NCBI RefSeq assembly: GCF_947495145.1
Contig: NZ_CANLXP010000013.1
Coordinates: forward strand, 35,828 to 99,827
Reading direction: 5' to 3'
DNA length: 64,000 nucleotides
Source of the DNA: an uncultured Arthrobacter sp.
Lineage (GTDB): Bacteria; Actinomycetota; Actinomycetes; Actinomycetales; Micrococcaceae
Below are positions 52,974 through 62,384 of this stretch, piece after piece. Position 1 is the first letter of the stretch. Each line of letters opens with the position of its first letter. The translations under genes were made by a program, and so were the position numbers. Under the pieces are notes generated by a model. It was not told where the DNA came from. It saw only the letters and a program-made list of their open reading frames with translations, and searched no databases.

Positions 52974-53529
52974 CTGCTGGCTCCGCGGTTGCCTGTCGGG
53001 CAGCAGGCTCGGCGGGGCCGGCAGGTGCAGTTGCGCGCGGGTGGGGATGGATGAGTTCGTGGTCGTGTGCGAAGGCGGGTTCGGCGTCGAGCTCTTCATT
53101 GAAGACCCAGAACCGGTAGGCAACGAAGCGAACGGCTGTTGCCAGCACAGTGCCGACGATTCCGGCAACGAACAGACCGGTACGGTCGGAGATGTCGAGC
53201 GGATACTTGGCGAGCCACACAAAGCCGGCCGCGATGCCCAGCCCGATCGCATTGATCAGAAGGAACATCATGAGTTCCCGAAGGACATTCGACTGCCTGC
53301 GGTGGCGGAAGGTCCAGTAGCGGTTGGCGATCCACGCAAAGACCGTGGCGATGGAAGCCGAGAGCACCTGGGCCTTGACCTCGCTGTTCTCCATAGGGCC
53401 GTGAATCAGCACCCAGAACAGACCCTTGTCGATGACAAACGCCACACCGCCCACTGCACCGAACTTCGCCAGTTCCCTCCAGAAGAGAGACGCGAGAGCC
53501 CGGATCCGGTCGGCAATTGTGGTGATCAT
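52951..53529 (-). CDS. GtrA family four-TM membrane protein
   Basis: A protein of about 192 residues with four TM segments: 'ELAKFGAVGGVAFVIDKGLFWVLI', 'AQVLSASIATVFAWIANRYWTF' (the family motif NRYWTFR), 'ELMMFLLINAIGLGIAAGFVWLA' and 'GLFVAGIVGTVLATAVRFVAYRFWVF'. GtrA proteins flip or help transfer polyprenyl-linked sugars. The ATG at 53529 has RBS 'ccggaggg', and the track start is too long. The tail is A/P/E-rich. It is commonly found next to TIGR03089 and purK. Confidence 0.9.
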   Translation of the reverse strand: MITTIADRIRALASLFWRELAKFGAVGGVAFVIDKGLFWVLIHGPMENSEVKAQVLSASIATVFAWIANRYWTFRHRRQSNVLRELMMFLLINAIGLGIAAGFVWLAKYPLDISDRTGLFVAGIVGTVLATAVRFVAYRFWVFNEELDAEPAFAHDHELIHPHPRATAPAGPAEPAARQATAEPAARQSTEQ

Positions 53530-53800
53530 GACCCTCCGGTCTCTGGGACGATTCGCCGTAGCAGACTGCGCCGAAGCGAAGTTTTGGCGGGATGCTGCAG
53601 GCGCGGCACCCCGCCAACAGCGTAAGGACATTCTGCAGAACCCTACGCCTGCGTGGCGGACAAACTGAAAATCAGCAGCTCAGTTCAACAAGACAACCGA
53701 ACATCCATTTTACCGAGCCAGTTTGAGTCTTTCCTAGGAAACTACGGTTGCGAACTGGTCACAGCAGGGAGACCCCATCGGCAATAGGTACCCTGAAGGG

Positions 53801-54973
53801 GTGACTTTTCCCGTAATTGGTGTGGTGGGCGGCGGCCAGCTGGCCCGGATGATGGCACCTCCCGCCGTCGAACTTGGCCTTGAACTGCGAGTACTGGCGG
53901 AAGGCCCTGAGGTTTCAGCGGTATCCGCCGTGGCGAATGCCCCGGTGGGCGATTACACCGACCTGGAGGACCTGACGGCGTTTGCCAAGGGCGTCAACGT
54001 CCTCACCTTCGATCACGAGCATGTTCCCGAACAGCACCTGCGTGCCCTTGTGGAGGCCGGCGTCAACGTCCAGCCGCATCCCGACGCGCTGCGCCATGCC
54101 CAGGACAAGCTGGTAATGCGTGCGGCCATCGACCGGCTGGGGTTGCCCAATCCCCGCTGGCGCGCTGTCGCGTCGGTCGAGGAGCTGCGCGATTTCGGTG
54201 AGCAGACCGGCTGGCCGGTGGTCCTGAAGACTCCGCGGGGCGGCTATGACGGCAAGGGGGTGCGGATTCTTGATTCGTACGACGACGCCGCGCAGGCAGC
54301 AGACTGGTTCACCGGTTCAGCGCTGCTCGCCGAGGAAAAGGTGCCCTTTACCCGCGAACTGTCGGCCCTCGTTGCCCGTTCGCCGCAGGGCGAGGCACGC
54401 GCCTGGCCGGTGGTCCACTCGATTCAGGTCAACGGAGTCTGCGACGAAGTGATCGCACCGGCCCAGGATCTGCCCCCGTCCCTGGCGCGCGCCGCCGCCG
54501 AAGCAGCACTGCGGCTTGCCGAAGAGCTTGGAGTCACGGGCGTCATGGCAGTGGAGATGTTCGAGGTGCCGGGTAGCGAGCCCGGCTTCCTGATCAATGA
54601 GCTCGCCATGCGTCCGCACAACTCCGGTCACTGGACCATGGACGGCGCTGTGACCGGCCAGTTTGAGCAGCACCTGCGCGCTGTTCTCAACCTTCCGCTC
54701 GGGGACACATCGCTCGCCTCCGGCGTTGTGGTGATGAAGAACATTCTCGGCGGAGACAACGCCGAGCTGTATAGTGCCTATCCGACGGCGTTGCAGGCAG
54801 AGCCCGCCGCCAAAATCCACACTTACGGCAAGAGCGTGCGGCCCGGCCGGAAAATCGGCCATGTCAATGCCATTGCCCTACCCGGTGACACAACGGCACA
54901 GGTCAGGGAACGCGCCGAGCGTGCCGCGGCAATCCTGCGGGACGGCCGCGATCCCCGGAAGGAAACATCGTGA
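53801..54973 (+). CDS. purK: 5-(carboxyamino)imidazole ribonucleotide synthase
   Basis: A 390-residue ATP-grasp enzyme that carboxylates AIR at N5, using ATP and bicarbonate, in purine biosynthesis. Motifs: '[23 protein letters not shown]', '[14 protein letters not shown]', '[20 protein letters not shown]', '[20 protein letters not shown]', '[36 protein letters not shown]' and the C-terminal '[13 protein letters not shown]'. The GTG at 53801 is followed by a normal N-terminus. It overlaps purE by 4 nt, so the two consecutive enzymes are coupled. Confidence 0.97.
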   Translation: MTFPVIGVVGGGQLARMMAPPAVELGLELRVLAEGPEVSAVSAVANAPVGDYTDLEDLTAFAKGVNVLTFDHEHVPEQHLRALVEAGVNVQPHPDALRHAQDKLVMRAAIDRLGLPNPRWRAVASVEELRDFGEQTGWPVVLKTPRGGYDGKGVRILDSYDDAAQAADWFTGSALLAEEKVPFTRELSALVARSPQGEARAWPVVHSIQVNGVCDEVIAPAQDLPPSLARAAAEAALRLAEELGVTGVMAVEMFEVPGSEPGFLINELAMRPHNSGHWTMDGAVTGQFEQHLRAVLNLPLGDTSLASGVVVMKNILGGDNAELYSAYPTALQAEPAAKIHTYGKSVRPGRKIGHVNAIALPGDTTAQVRERAERAAAILRDGRDPRKETS

Positions 54974-55587
54974 ACAACTCCCCCGCCGGCGCCCTCGTGG
55001 GCCTGGTCATGGGCTCGGACTCGGACTGGCCCACCATGGAGGCAGCCGCTCTCGCACTTGAAGAGTTCGGCATCCCCTACGAGGCCGACGTCGTCTCCGC
55101 ACACCGCATGCCCGAAGACATGGTGGCCTACGGGCGCGAGGCCGCCGGTCGCGGCCTCAGGGTGATCATTGCCGGTGCCGGCGGCGCCGCGCACCTGCCC
55201 GGGATGCTCGCGTCGCTGACTCCACTTCCCGTCATCGGCGTTCCGGTGGCTCTCAAGCACCTCGACGGAATGGACTCGCTCCTCTCGATCGTGCAGATGC
55301 CGGCCGGAATTCCGGTCGCCACTGTTTCGGTAGGCGGCGCGCGCAACGCCGGGCTCCTGGCCGTCCGCATCCTCGCATCCGGGGAAGGCGAGCTTGCCCG
55401 GGAGCTCTCCAACAAGCTCAACGAATTCGCGGCAGGACTACGGCAGACCGCACTGGGCAAGGGCGCGAAACTGCGCGAACGGACCGGGGCGCGGAACGCC
55501 GGCAGCGAAGGCCGGGGCAGCGCAGAGTCAGTCCGCGAGGGTGAAGGCCCGGTCAGCGCAGGTTCAAGCAGTGAAGGCGGCGCATGA
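54970..55587 (+). CDS. purE: N5-CAIR mutase, catalytic subunit
   Basis: A 205-residue protein. The first 160 residues are a normal class I PurE converting N5-CAIR to CAIR: '[40 protein letters not shown]' (active-site SDSDW and SAHR), '[29 protein letters not shown]', '[34 protein letters not shown]'. The last 45 residues are an added E/G/S/A-rich tail ([25 protein letters not shown]). It overlaps purK upstream and the LCP gene downstream (both 4 nt), forming a three-gene operon. Confidence 0.96.
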   Translation: MNNSPAGALVGLVMGSDSDWPTMEAAALALEEFGIPYEADVVSAHRMPEDMVAYGREAAGRGLRVIIAGAGGAAHLPGMLASLTPLPVIGVPVALKHLDGMDSLLSIVQMPAGIPVATVSVGGARNAGLLAVRILASGEGELARELSNKLNEFAAGLRQTALGKGAKLRERTGARNAGSEGRGSAESVREGEGPVSAGSSSEGGA

Positions 55588-57224
55588 GCCGGGCGATTCA
55601 CCCTGGGCGCCCTGACGAACGGACCATGCTCACTGATCCGGTGCGCTACCCGGAGTCGGCTCCGTCCGGCATCCGTACCAAGCGCGCCTTCCTGCTCCTT
55701 CTACTGACGCTGGTGCTTCCCGGCGCGGCACAGGTGGTTGCGGGAGACCGCAGGCTCGGCCGCAGGGCGCTCCGCGTGACCTTCACCGTGTGGCTCCTGG
55801 TGATTGCCGCCGTTGTGCTGGCTTTGACCAACCGGACTCTGCTGGTGAGCCTGCTCACCAATGAAGTGTTTTCCCTGCTGCTGATCGCTGTGCTCGTGGT
55901 TCTGGCGGTCGGCTGGGCGCTGCTGTTCCTCAATACCCTGCGGATCATCCGCCCGCCGCTGCTGGACCGCGGGATGCGCCCTGCCGTTGCGGCATCGCTC
56001 GCCGTGCTGATGATCCTGACCAGCGGCGGGCTGGGCTACGCCGCCTACCTGCTCAACGTGGGTCGCAGCACGTTCGGCAACATTTTCCAGGCCGGCCCCG
56101 CGTTCGACCCGGTTGACGGGCGGTACAACTTCCTCCTCATGGGCGGCGACGCCGGCGAGGACCGATTGGGACGCCGTCCCGACAGCATTTCGGTGGTCAG
56201 CGTCGACGCCGCAACGGGGGCGACCGTCACCTTCAGCATTCCCCGCGACTTCCAGAACGCACCGTTCTCCGAAGGCTCCCCGCTCTGGCAGGTCTGGCCT
56301 GACGGTTACAACTGCGGCAACGAATGCATCATCAACAGCTTGTACCCGGTGGTCAGCCAGGAATACGCAGATTTGTACCCGGAGTCCCAGGACCCGGGCG
56401 CTGAGGCAATGATGGACGCAGCAAGCGGCATCCTCGGTATCGAGGTGCAGGCGTACATCCTCGTGGACATGGCCGGGTTCGAGCAGCTCATCGACGCGAT
56501 GGGCGGCATCAGGATCGACGCCGGCGGCTGGGTTCCCATCACGTCCACCGAGATTCCGGGCACTAGCCCCAAGCGGTACAACCCGCCGTCGGCCTGGATT
56601 GAGCCCGGCGTACAGACTCTTAGCGGTTATGAGGCACTCTGGTACGCCCGTTCGCGTGAGTACGCCACCGACTACTCACGCATCCAGCGCCAGCAGTGCG
56701 TCCAGGCGGCGATGATTGCCCAGCTCGATCCCGCCACCGTGCTCACCCGCTTCCAGGAGATCGCCGCTGCGGGTACGCAGATTGTGGAGACCGATCTTCC
56801 ACGTGACCAGCTGGGCAGCTTCGTCGACCTTGCCCTCAAGGCGAAGAATCACGACGTCGGCCGCCTCACCATCGGCGCACCCGACTTCGGTGAGCCCGGA
56901 GACCTGTTCTCGACGTACCCCAATATCCCGCTGGTCCACGAGCGGGTGCAGGAGACCCTGAACGCTGCTTCCGGTGAAGCCGCTGCGGCGGGCAGTCTCG
57001 AGGTGGACCGGGCCGGTCTCGTCGAGGCTTTGCCTTCGCAGACCGTCTTGCCGGCGCAGAACGTGCTGCCTTCGCAGACCGTGCTGCCTTCGCGGACCGT
57101 CTTGCCGGCACAGAACGTCCAGGGCGAGATCACGGTAGATTACCTTCACCAGCTCGCCGTGAACCAGGACTGGACCACGCTCGAATCACTGTTGGCCGAT
57201 AACGGGGAATGCAGCCCCGCCTAA
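55584..57224 (+). CDS. LytR-CpsA-Psr (LCP) family cell-wall glycopolymer ligase
   Basis: A 546-residue membrane protein. Three N-terminal TM segments precede the exported LCP domain: '[44 protein letters not shown]' (Arg/Asp of the pyrophosphate pocket), '[17 protein letters not shown]', '[36 protein letters not shown]'. It attaches glycopolymers to peptidoglycan. Near 475-510 there are 6-residue repeats '[12 protein letters not shown]' (18 bp). The ATG overlaps purE (ATGA). The purK-purE-LCP order is usual in actinobacteria. Confidence 0.93.
   Translation: MSRAIHPGRPDERTMLTDPVRYPESAPSGIRTKRAFLLLLLTLVLPGAAQVVAGDRRLGRRALRVTFTVWLLVIAAVVLALTNRTLLVSLLTNEVFSLLLIAVLVVLAVGWALLFLNTLRIIRPPLLDRGMRPAVAASLAVLMILTSGGLGYAAYLLNVGRSTFGNIFQAGPAFDPVDGRYNFLLMGGDAGEDRLGRRPDSISVVSVDAATGATVTFSIPRDFQNAPFSEGSPLWQVWPDGYNCGNECIINSLYPVVSQEYADLYPESQDPGAEAMMDAASGILGIEVQAYILVDMAGFEQLIDAMGGIRIDAGGWVPITSTEIPGTSPKRYNPPSAWIEPGVQTLSGYEALWYARSREYATDYSRIQRQQCVQAAMIAQLDPATVLTRFQEIAAAGTQIVETDLPRDQLGSFVDLALKAKNHDVGRLTIGAPDFGEPGDLFSTYPNIPLVHERVQETLNAASGEAAAAGSLEVDRAGLVEALPSQTVLPAQNVLPSQTVLPSRTVLPAQNVQGEITVDYLHQLAVNQDWTTLESLLADNGECSPA
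57047..57121 (+). repeat. 18-bp coding repeat at the LCP C-terminus
   Basis: Variants of ctgccttcgcagaccgtg and ttgccggcgcagaacgtg alternate four to five times in frame, encoding LPSQTV and LPAQNV. Confidence 0.75.
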
Positions 57225-57240
57225 GGAACGGACACCGCCG

Positions 57241-58605
57241 ATGTACCAGCTGGACAACCCGTTGCGCCCCTACGACTGGGGCTCCACCACGGCCATTGCT
57301 GAGCTGCTGGGACGGACGCCGTCCGGTGGCCCTGAGGGCGAGCTGTGGATCGGGGCCCATCCCGACTCGCCCTCCACAGTGCTGGGACACGGGGACTCGG
57401 GCACTTCGCTGGTTGAGCTGATCGCGTCCGACCCAGACCGTGCCCTAGGTGCCCCCACCCGCGAAGCGTTCGGGGACCGCCTGCCGTTCCTGATGAAGGT
57501 CCTCGCAGCGGCGGCGCCGCTCTCGCTTCAGGTCCACCCCAGTCCGGAGCAGGCACGCAAGGGCTTCGACCGGGAGAACGCCGCGTCCGTCCCGCAGGAT
57601 GCGCCGCACCGGAACTACCGCGACGCGTTCTCCAAGCCCGAACTGATCTTCGCGCTCACCGACTTCGACGCACTGTGCGGCTTCCGCCCGCCAGCCGAGG
57701 CTGTGCAGATTTTCGAAGGCCTCGCAGAACTGGCTGGGCAGCGACAGGGGTGGGCGCCTGCGATCCTGCCCTCCGTCGTCGCCGACCTCGGTATCCCGGA
57801 CGAGACGGCTGCCCTGCGCGAGGCATTCACCCGGCTCCTCACCAGCGAGGCCGAGGCCCGGGCCGCCGTCGAAGCGGTAGTGGAAACGCTTGAGGCTGCT
57901 TCGCCCGAAGATTCTCCGCTTGAGGATTCACTGCTCGGTTCCGCGGCCGCTACGGTGCTGCAACTCAACGGACACCACCCGGGCGATCCCGGTGTGCTGG
58001 TCGCCCTCCTTCTCAACCGGATCACGCTGAAGCCGGGCCAGGCGCTCTACCTGCCCGCGGGCAACGTGCACGCCTACCTCGAGGGGCTCGGCGTTGAAGT
58101 CATGGCGTCCTCGGACAACGTTCTGCGCGGCGGGCTGACCACCAAGCACGTCGACACCGGCGAACTCCTGAAGACCGTCGAGTTTGCGCCGCTGGACCTT
58201 CCGCTGATCAATCCCGAATCGACCCCGCTGGGCCAGGAGCTGTACTGCCCGCCGTTCGACGAGTTCCAGCTCCAACGGCTCGAACTCCCGGTCTCTTTCG
58301 GCGACGACGCCGTCTCAGCCGACATCCCGATCGCCCAGAACGGGCCCGCTGTGGTCCTCGTGGTGTCCGGAACGGTTGTGCTCGACTCCCCCAAAGGCGA
58401 CCTCATCCTTCACCGCGGTCAGAGCGCGTTCATCCCGGCGAATGAATCACCGGTGATGGCGCGGCTGGCCTCGGACACCTCGGACAGCACAGACGACGAC
58501 GGCGGCACCGCCGTCGCCTTTGCAGTCACCGTGGGTGCCGCCGGAGATTCTAATCCTGGCGGGTTGGGGCCTGTGCGCGGCCGGCGCGAAGAGACGCTGC
58601 CTTAG
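57241..58605 (+). CDS. manA: Mannose-6-phosphate isomerase, type I
   Basis: A 454-residue zinc enzyme that interconverts mannose-6-P and fructose-6-P and so feeds GDP-mannose for glycans and protein mannosylation. Motifs: 'LRPYDWGSTTAIAELLG', 'LQVHPSPEQARKGFDRENAA' (zinc ligands), 'KPELIFALTDFDALCGFRP', 'ALYLPAGNVHAYLEGLGVEVMASSDNVLRGGLTTKHVD'. It is somewhat longer than usual because of a C-terminal Asp/Gly-rich extension. It follows the LCP gene after 16 nt, so it probably belongs to that operon. The 3' end overlaps convergent femX by 56 nt. Confidence 0.95.
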   Translation: MYQLDNPLRPYDWGSTTAIAELLGRTPSGGPEGELWIGAHPDSPSTVLGHGDSGTSLVELIASDPDRALGAPTREAFGDRLPFLMKVLAAAAPLSLQVHPSPEQARKGFDRENAASVPQDAPHRNYRDAFSKPELIFALTDFDALCGFRPPAEAVQIFEGLAELAGQRQGWAPAILPSVVADLGIPDETAALREAFTRLLTSEAEARAAVEAVVETLEAASPEDSPLEDSLLGSAAATVLQLNGHHPGDPGVLVALLLNRITLKPGQALYLPAGNVHAYLEGLGVEVMASSDNVLRGGLTTKHVDTGELLKTVEFAPLDLPLINPESTPLGQELYCPPFDEFQLQRLELPVSFGDDAVSADIPIAQNGPAVVLVVSGTVVLDSPKGDLILHRGQSAFIPANESPVMARLASDTSDSTDDDGGTAVAFAVTVGAAGDSNPGGLGPVRGRREETLP

Positions 58606-59662
58606 CCTTCAGTGCCGGCAGGGCTTTCGTCCGGATGAACGGCAGGGCCTCGCTTCGGAGGGTGCTCACCGCACTGCGGGCCGTCGAGAGTCCCCGGCGG
58701 GCAAGGGGCATCGCCGTGGCATAGGCGGGATAGAGCGGCGACAGCGGCTTGTCCCAGGTGCCCAGGAGCAGGTTCTCATGTTTTGCCCAGCCCATCTTGA
58801 ACTTTGAGACGCCGTCGTTCAGGAGTCCGTTGAAGTCATATCGCTCGACTCCGCGCTCCTTCATTTCCCGGATGGCAAGCCACTTCAGCGCGTAGTTGGC
58901 GCGGAGCCGCTCGCCCTCCTCGGTCATGCCGCCGTACAGCTCGAACGCGGTGGAATCGCTTGCCGACAGCCAGAGGAACGCCACCATGGTGTTCCCCTGG
59001 AACGCGGCGTAGACGGGCGAGGCTGCACCGAGATTGTTGAAGATGTCGAGGTAATAGCGGTCCTCGTGGATACCGAAACCTGCACGTTGAGCCGTTTCCC
59101 GATAGACCTTCAGGCAATCGGACAGCTCATCCCGAGTCACCTCCCGGAACTCCAGCTCTTCCCGTCCGGACTTGCGGATGTACTGGCGGTGCTTCTTCGA
59201 CATCTCCGCCAGCAGCTCTTCCTCCGTCAGCTTCAGGTCGAGGATGAGCGTACGCGGTATGAGAATGGTGTTCTGGGTGGGACGGAACCCTGCAGCGGTC
59301 ACGGCATTGGCGAATTCCGACTCGGCATCCCAGTCCGGCTCGATGTTGAGTACGGTGCCTGCGTACGCCTCGCGGGCATAGCGGGCGAGCGCCTCGAGTA
59401 CCTCCCGGGCATCTTCGGCGCGGCATGCCGGTCCGCGCGGAATGTAGACCAGGGCACGGAACGGCAGCGGCAGTCGTCGAATCAGGATCTGCGCGCAGGC
59501 AACGGTTTCGTCGTCGCGATTCAGGAGAAGCCGTTCGGTCCGCCAGCCGTGGTCGGCCTTCGTCTGCCCCCACCCCCACAGCTGCTGCGGGTGACCATTC
59601 AGGCGGTTGACCGCAGCATCCCATTCGGGCGCGTTCCAACACGGAGCAATGACGAGGTTCAT
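58550..59662 (-). CDS. FemAB-family peptidoglycan interpeptide bridge aminoacyltransferase
   Basis: A 370-residue two-GNAT-domain protein using aminoacyl-tRNA to extend the lipid II peptide. Motifs: 'WGWGQTKADHGWRTERLLL', 'RALVYIPRGPAC', 'FRPTQNTILIPRTLILDLKLTEEELLAEMSKKHRQYIRKSGRE' (the usual FemX block) and 'TMVAFLWLSASDSTAFELYGGMTEEGERLRANYALKWLAIREMKERGVERYDFNG'. The C-terminal 60 residues are an Ala/Leu-rich helix. Length is normal. The acceptor amino acid cannot be told from the sequence. A palindrome cluster lies upstream. Confidence 0.92.
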   Translation of the reverse strand: MNLVIAPCWNAPEWDAAVNRLNGHPQQLWGWGQTKADHGWRTERLLLNRDDETVACAQILIRRLPLPFRALVYIPRGPACRAEDAREVLEALARYAREAYAGTVLNIEPDWDAESEFANAVTAAGFRPTQNTILIPRTLILDLKLTEEELLAEMSKKHRQYIRKSGREELEFREVTRDELSDCLKVYRETAQRAGFGIHEDRYYLDIFNNLGAASPVYAAFQGNTMVAFLWLSASDSTAFELYGGMTEEGERLRANYALKWLAIREMKERGVERYDFNGLLNDGVSKFKMGWAKHENLLLGTWDKPLSPLYPAYATAMPLARRGLSTARSAVSTLRSEALPFIRTKALPALKAKAASLRAGRAQAPTRQD

Positions 59663-59671
59663 GGGGCTAAG

Positions 59672-59723
59672 CCTATCGGCAGGGTCCCGATGCGAGCGCA
59701 GCGAGCGTCGGGGGGCCGATAGG
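59672..59723. repeat. Interspersed palindrome, 9-bp outer arms with a near-palindromic core
   Basis: cctatcggc ... gccgatagg frames gatgcgagcgcagcgagcgtc, itself nearly palindromic. The outer arm sequence 'gcgctatcggcag' recurs at 59780. Confidence 0.7.
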
Positions 59724-59800
59724 CGCTACTGGCCGAGGGGCCTGCGCCGAGCGCCAGCGAGGTGTGGGAGGGCAGCAGGCGCTATCGGCAGGGGGACAGA

Positions 59801-59913
59801 CGTCCCGATCTGCTCAGGTTTCCATGCATTGTCGCGACCCTTGTATCCACCGAGCTCAGAAAGGACTGGGGTGTTTGCATGGGGTCGACGCAAAAGCTGA
59901 GCAGATCGGGACG
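59801..59913. repeat. 113-bp palindromic element between femX and glpX
   Basis: Perfect 17-bp terminal inverted arms cgtcccgatctgctcag and ctgagcagatcgggacg enclose 79 bp that hold a further short inverted pair (ccatgca / tgcatgg). No gene is seen inside. Confidence 0.75.
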
Positions 59914-59922
59914 CCGCAGAGG

Positions 59923-60960
59923 CTAGCTCAGACGCGCGTAGCTCTCCCACTTATGCGCCTGGTGTTCGCCGTCAACCACGCGGATGGTGCCCGACTTCGA
60001 GCGCATCACGATCGACTGCGTCAGCACCTTGCCACCGGAGTAGCGGACGCCACGCAACAGGTCTCCGTCGGTAATGCCGGTTGCCGCAAAGTAGCAGTTG
60101 TCGCTGGTGACAAGGTCATTCGTGGAAAGCACGCGCTCCAGGTCGTGACCGGCGTCGAGCGCTTTCTGCTTCTCGTCGTCGCTGGTGGGCCACAGCCGGC
60201 CCTGGATCACGCCTCCCAGCGACTTGATGGCACAGGCTGCGACAATGCCTTCGGGAGTTCCGCCGATACCCATGAGCGCATCGATGTCGGTGCCTTCGCG
60301 TGCGGCCGCAATTGCACCGGCCACATCGCCGTCCATCAGGAACCGGGTGCGGGCACCGGCGTCGCGGATTTCCTGGACAAGTGGACGGTGCCGGTCGCGG
60401 TCGAGGATCATCACGTTGACCTGGTTGACCTTCTTGCCCTTGGCCTTCGCAATCAGGTGCAGGTTCTGCTTCACGGGCAGGCGGAGATCCACCATGTCCG
60501 CAGCTTCCGGACCGGTGACCAACTTCTCCATGTAGAAGACGGCCGAGGGATCGAACATGGTGCCGCGCTCAGCCACAGCAAGGACCGCAAGCGCGTTGTT
60601 GATGCCCAGCGCAGTCAGCCGGGTGCCATCGATGGGATCAACCGCGACGTCGCACTCAGGACCGCTGCCGTCACCCACATGCTCACCGTTGTAGAGCATG
60701 GGCGCCTCGTCCTTTTCGCCCTCACCGATAACCACGACGCCGTTGAAGTGGACGGTCGAAAGGAGCGAACGCATGGCGTCAACGGCCGCGCCGTCGGCCT
60801 TGTTCTTGTCACCGAACCCGACCCAGTGCCCACCGGCGATGGCTGCCGCTTCGGTGACGCGCACCAGCTCGAGGGCGAGGTTGCGGTCCGGCTCGTCATC
60901 CCCGACTGCGAGGGCGGGAGAAAGGGTGGAATACTGCGCGTTTCTTGCGGTGTCGGACAC
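59923..60960 (-). CDS. glpX: Fructose-1,6-bisphosphatase, class II
   Basis: A 345-residue GlpX-type phosphatase for gluconeogenesis. Motifs: 'VRVTEAAAIAGGHWVGFGDKNKADGAAVDAMR', 'VVIGEGEKDEAPMLYNGEHVGDG' (metal-binding), 'DVAVDPIDGTRLTALGINNALAVLAVAERG' and 'DALMGIGGTPEGIVAACAIKSLGGVIQGRLWP'. Length is normal. It is transcribed away from the DUF4245 gene, 103 bp apart, a pairing usual in actinobacteria. This is the typical FBPase of actinobacteria. Confidence 0.97.
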   Translation of the reverse strand: MSDTARNAQYSTLSPALAVGDDEPDRNLALELVRVTEAAAIAGGHWVGFGDKNKADGAAVDAMRSLLSTVHFNGVVVIGEGEKDEAPMLYNGEHVGDGSGPECDVAVDPIDGTRLTALGINNALAVLAVAERGTMFDPSAVFYMEKLVTGPEAADMVDLRLPVKQNLHLIAKAKGKKVNQVNVMILDRDRHRPLVQEIRDAGARTRFLMDGDVAGAIAAAREGTDIDALMGIGGTPEGIVAACAIKSLGGVIQGRLWPTSDDEKQKALDAGHDLERVLSTNDLVTSDNCYFAATGITDGDLLRGVRYSGGKVLTQSIVMRSKSGTIRVVDGEHQAHKWESYARLS

Positions 60961-61063
60961 GTTTACCTCATCGTTGAATTAGCGGTGACTCTTCCGCAAT
61001 CATAGTGCGGCGCCGCCGTCGGGCCATTTCCGTGACGCGACAGGCGTAAGCGACAATGGTTCG

Positions 61064-61654
61064 GTGAGCAATACCCAGGAGAACCAGCAGGAAGCACCGG
61101 CCACCCCGGTGCTCACGGCCAAACAGGCAAAGCGCGCCAACGCGTCGTCCATCGGCATGTTCATCGCCACCGCAGTCACGCTGGGCCTGGTTCTCTTTGT
61201 CGTACTGCTGAATCCCACCCACACAGCCGAGACCTACACGCGCGACGTCGACGTCGCCACTATCGCCTCGCAGGCCGAGGACACTGCCGGATACCTCCCC
61301 GTCGCTGCTGAGCTGCCGGACGGCTGGACCGCCAACTACGCCCGCTGGACCGGAACAGCGTCCGACGGCGTTGCCTTCTGGGAAGTGGGATATCTCACCC
61401 CGGAGCGGCAGTTCATCCAGGTAACACAGACCAACAGTGCAAACCCCACCTGGCTCTCCCAGCGCCTTGAAGGCGCTGAGCCTTCCGGGCAACGCGTGAT
61501 CGACGGCGTCACCTGGGAACTGCTCGACAGCACCTCCGGCGACGCGTTCCTCACCACCGAACAGGACGGCTACACGCTCATCCTGAATGGCACGGCCGAC
61601 CTTGCGCAGTTCGACGTTCTCGGCGGCGCGGTTCTGAACGCACTGGACGGGTAG
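61064..61654 (+). CDS. DUF4245 family membrane-anchored protein
   Basis: A 196-residue protein with a cytosolic N-terminus, one TM ('ASSIGMFIATAVTLGLVLFVVLLNPT') and an exported domain ('YLPVAAELPDGWTANYARWTGTASDGVAFWEVGYLTPERQFIQVTQT') matching actinobacterial DUF4245. Function unknown. It is conserved between glpX and fumC. The GTG at 61064 directly opens the frame. Confidence 0.9.
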   Translation: MSNTQENQQEAPATPVLTAKQAKRANASSIGMFIATAVTLGLVLFVVLLNPTHTAETYTRDVDVATIASQAEDTAGYLPVAAELPDGWTANYARWTGTASDGVAFWEVGYLTPERQFIQVTQTNSANPTWLSQRLEGAEPSGQRVIDGVTWELLDSTSGDAFLTTEQDGYTLILNGTADLAQFDVLGGAVLNALDG

Positions 61655-61733
61655 CCCTCGCAGGTCAACCAGGCGCAGCTCAACGTGGTGTCACCTTCGG
61701 TGGACAGGAAATCCTTCGCAGTACAGTAAACCC

Positions 61734-62348
61734 GTGACCACTCAACTGACTCCCGCTGAAGCCTGGCAGAAACTGCGCGAAGGGAACGGACGGTTCATCT
61801 CCGCCTCCTCGTCCCACCCCAACCAGGACGCTTCCCGACGAGCGTCGCTGGTGAACACCCAGGATCCGTTTGCGGTCATCTTCGGTTGCTCAGACTCCCG
61901 CCTCGCAGCCGAGATTATTTTCGACGTCGGACTAGGCGACATTTTCGTGGTCCGTACGGCGGGACAGGTGATCGACGACGCCGTGCTCGGTTCGCTCGAA
62001 TACAGCGTCAGCGTGCTCAACGTTCCGTTGATCGTGATTCTTGGACACGACTCCTGCGGCGCGGTCACTGCCACTGCACAGTCCGTCGAATCCGGCACCA
62101 TGCCTCCGGGCTTCATCCGCGACCTCGTTGAGCGCATCACCCCGTCCGTGCTGACGTCCCGCCGCAACGGGGTGGACGACATCAACGGCATGGTCGAAGA
62201 GCACATCCGGCAGACCGGCCAGCGGCTCGTTGACTCTTCCCGCGTCATCGGGGACGCCGTCGAGAAGGGGACCACCGCCGTCGTCGGCGTTACCTACCGG
62301 TTGGATGAGGGCAAGGCCGACGTCGTTTCGGAGCTAAGCAGTCTTTGA
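61734..62348 (+). CDS. Beta-class carbonic anhydrase
   Basis: A 204-residue zinc enzyme interconverting CO2 and bicarbonate. Zinc ligands are Cys in 'FGCSDSRLAAE', and His and Cys in 'ILGHDSCGAVTATAQSV', with the Asp-Arg dyad in CSDSR. 'GDIFVVRTAGQVIDDAVLGSLEYSV' is the usual core. The GTG at 61734 is a normal start. It precedes fumC by 36 nt with a palindrome between. Bicarbonate supply fits PurK and other carboxylases, but that link is inference. Confidence 0.95.
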   Translation: MTTQLTPAEAWQKLREGNGRFISASSSHPNQDASRRASLVNTQDPFAVIFGCSDSRLAAEIIFDVGLGDIFVVRTAGQVIDDAVLGSLEYSVSVLNVPLIVILGHDSCGAVTATAQSVESGTMPPGFIRDLVERITPSVLTSRRNGVDDINGMVEEHIRQTGQRLVDSSRVIGDAVEKGTTAVVGVTYRLDEGKADVVSELSSL

Positions 62349-62350
62349 TT

Positions 62351-62369
62351 TGTGGCGCATTGCGCCACA
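62351..62369 (+). promoter_or_regulatory. Perfect 9-bp palindrome upstream of fumC
   Basis: tgtggcgca-t-tgcgccaca lies 15-33 nt before the fumC ATG and 3 nt after the carbonic anhydrase stop. It could be an operator or a hairpin. No T-run follows, so it is not a standard terminator. Confidence 0.55.
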
Positions 62370-62384
62370 GGCGAGAATTGGCGC

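Noticed and set aside
59764-61005. 413-aa plus-strand ORF over glpX
   Set aside because: Reverse-frame shadow of GlpX.
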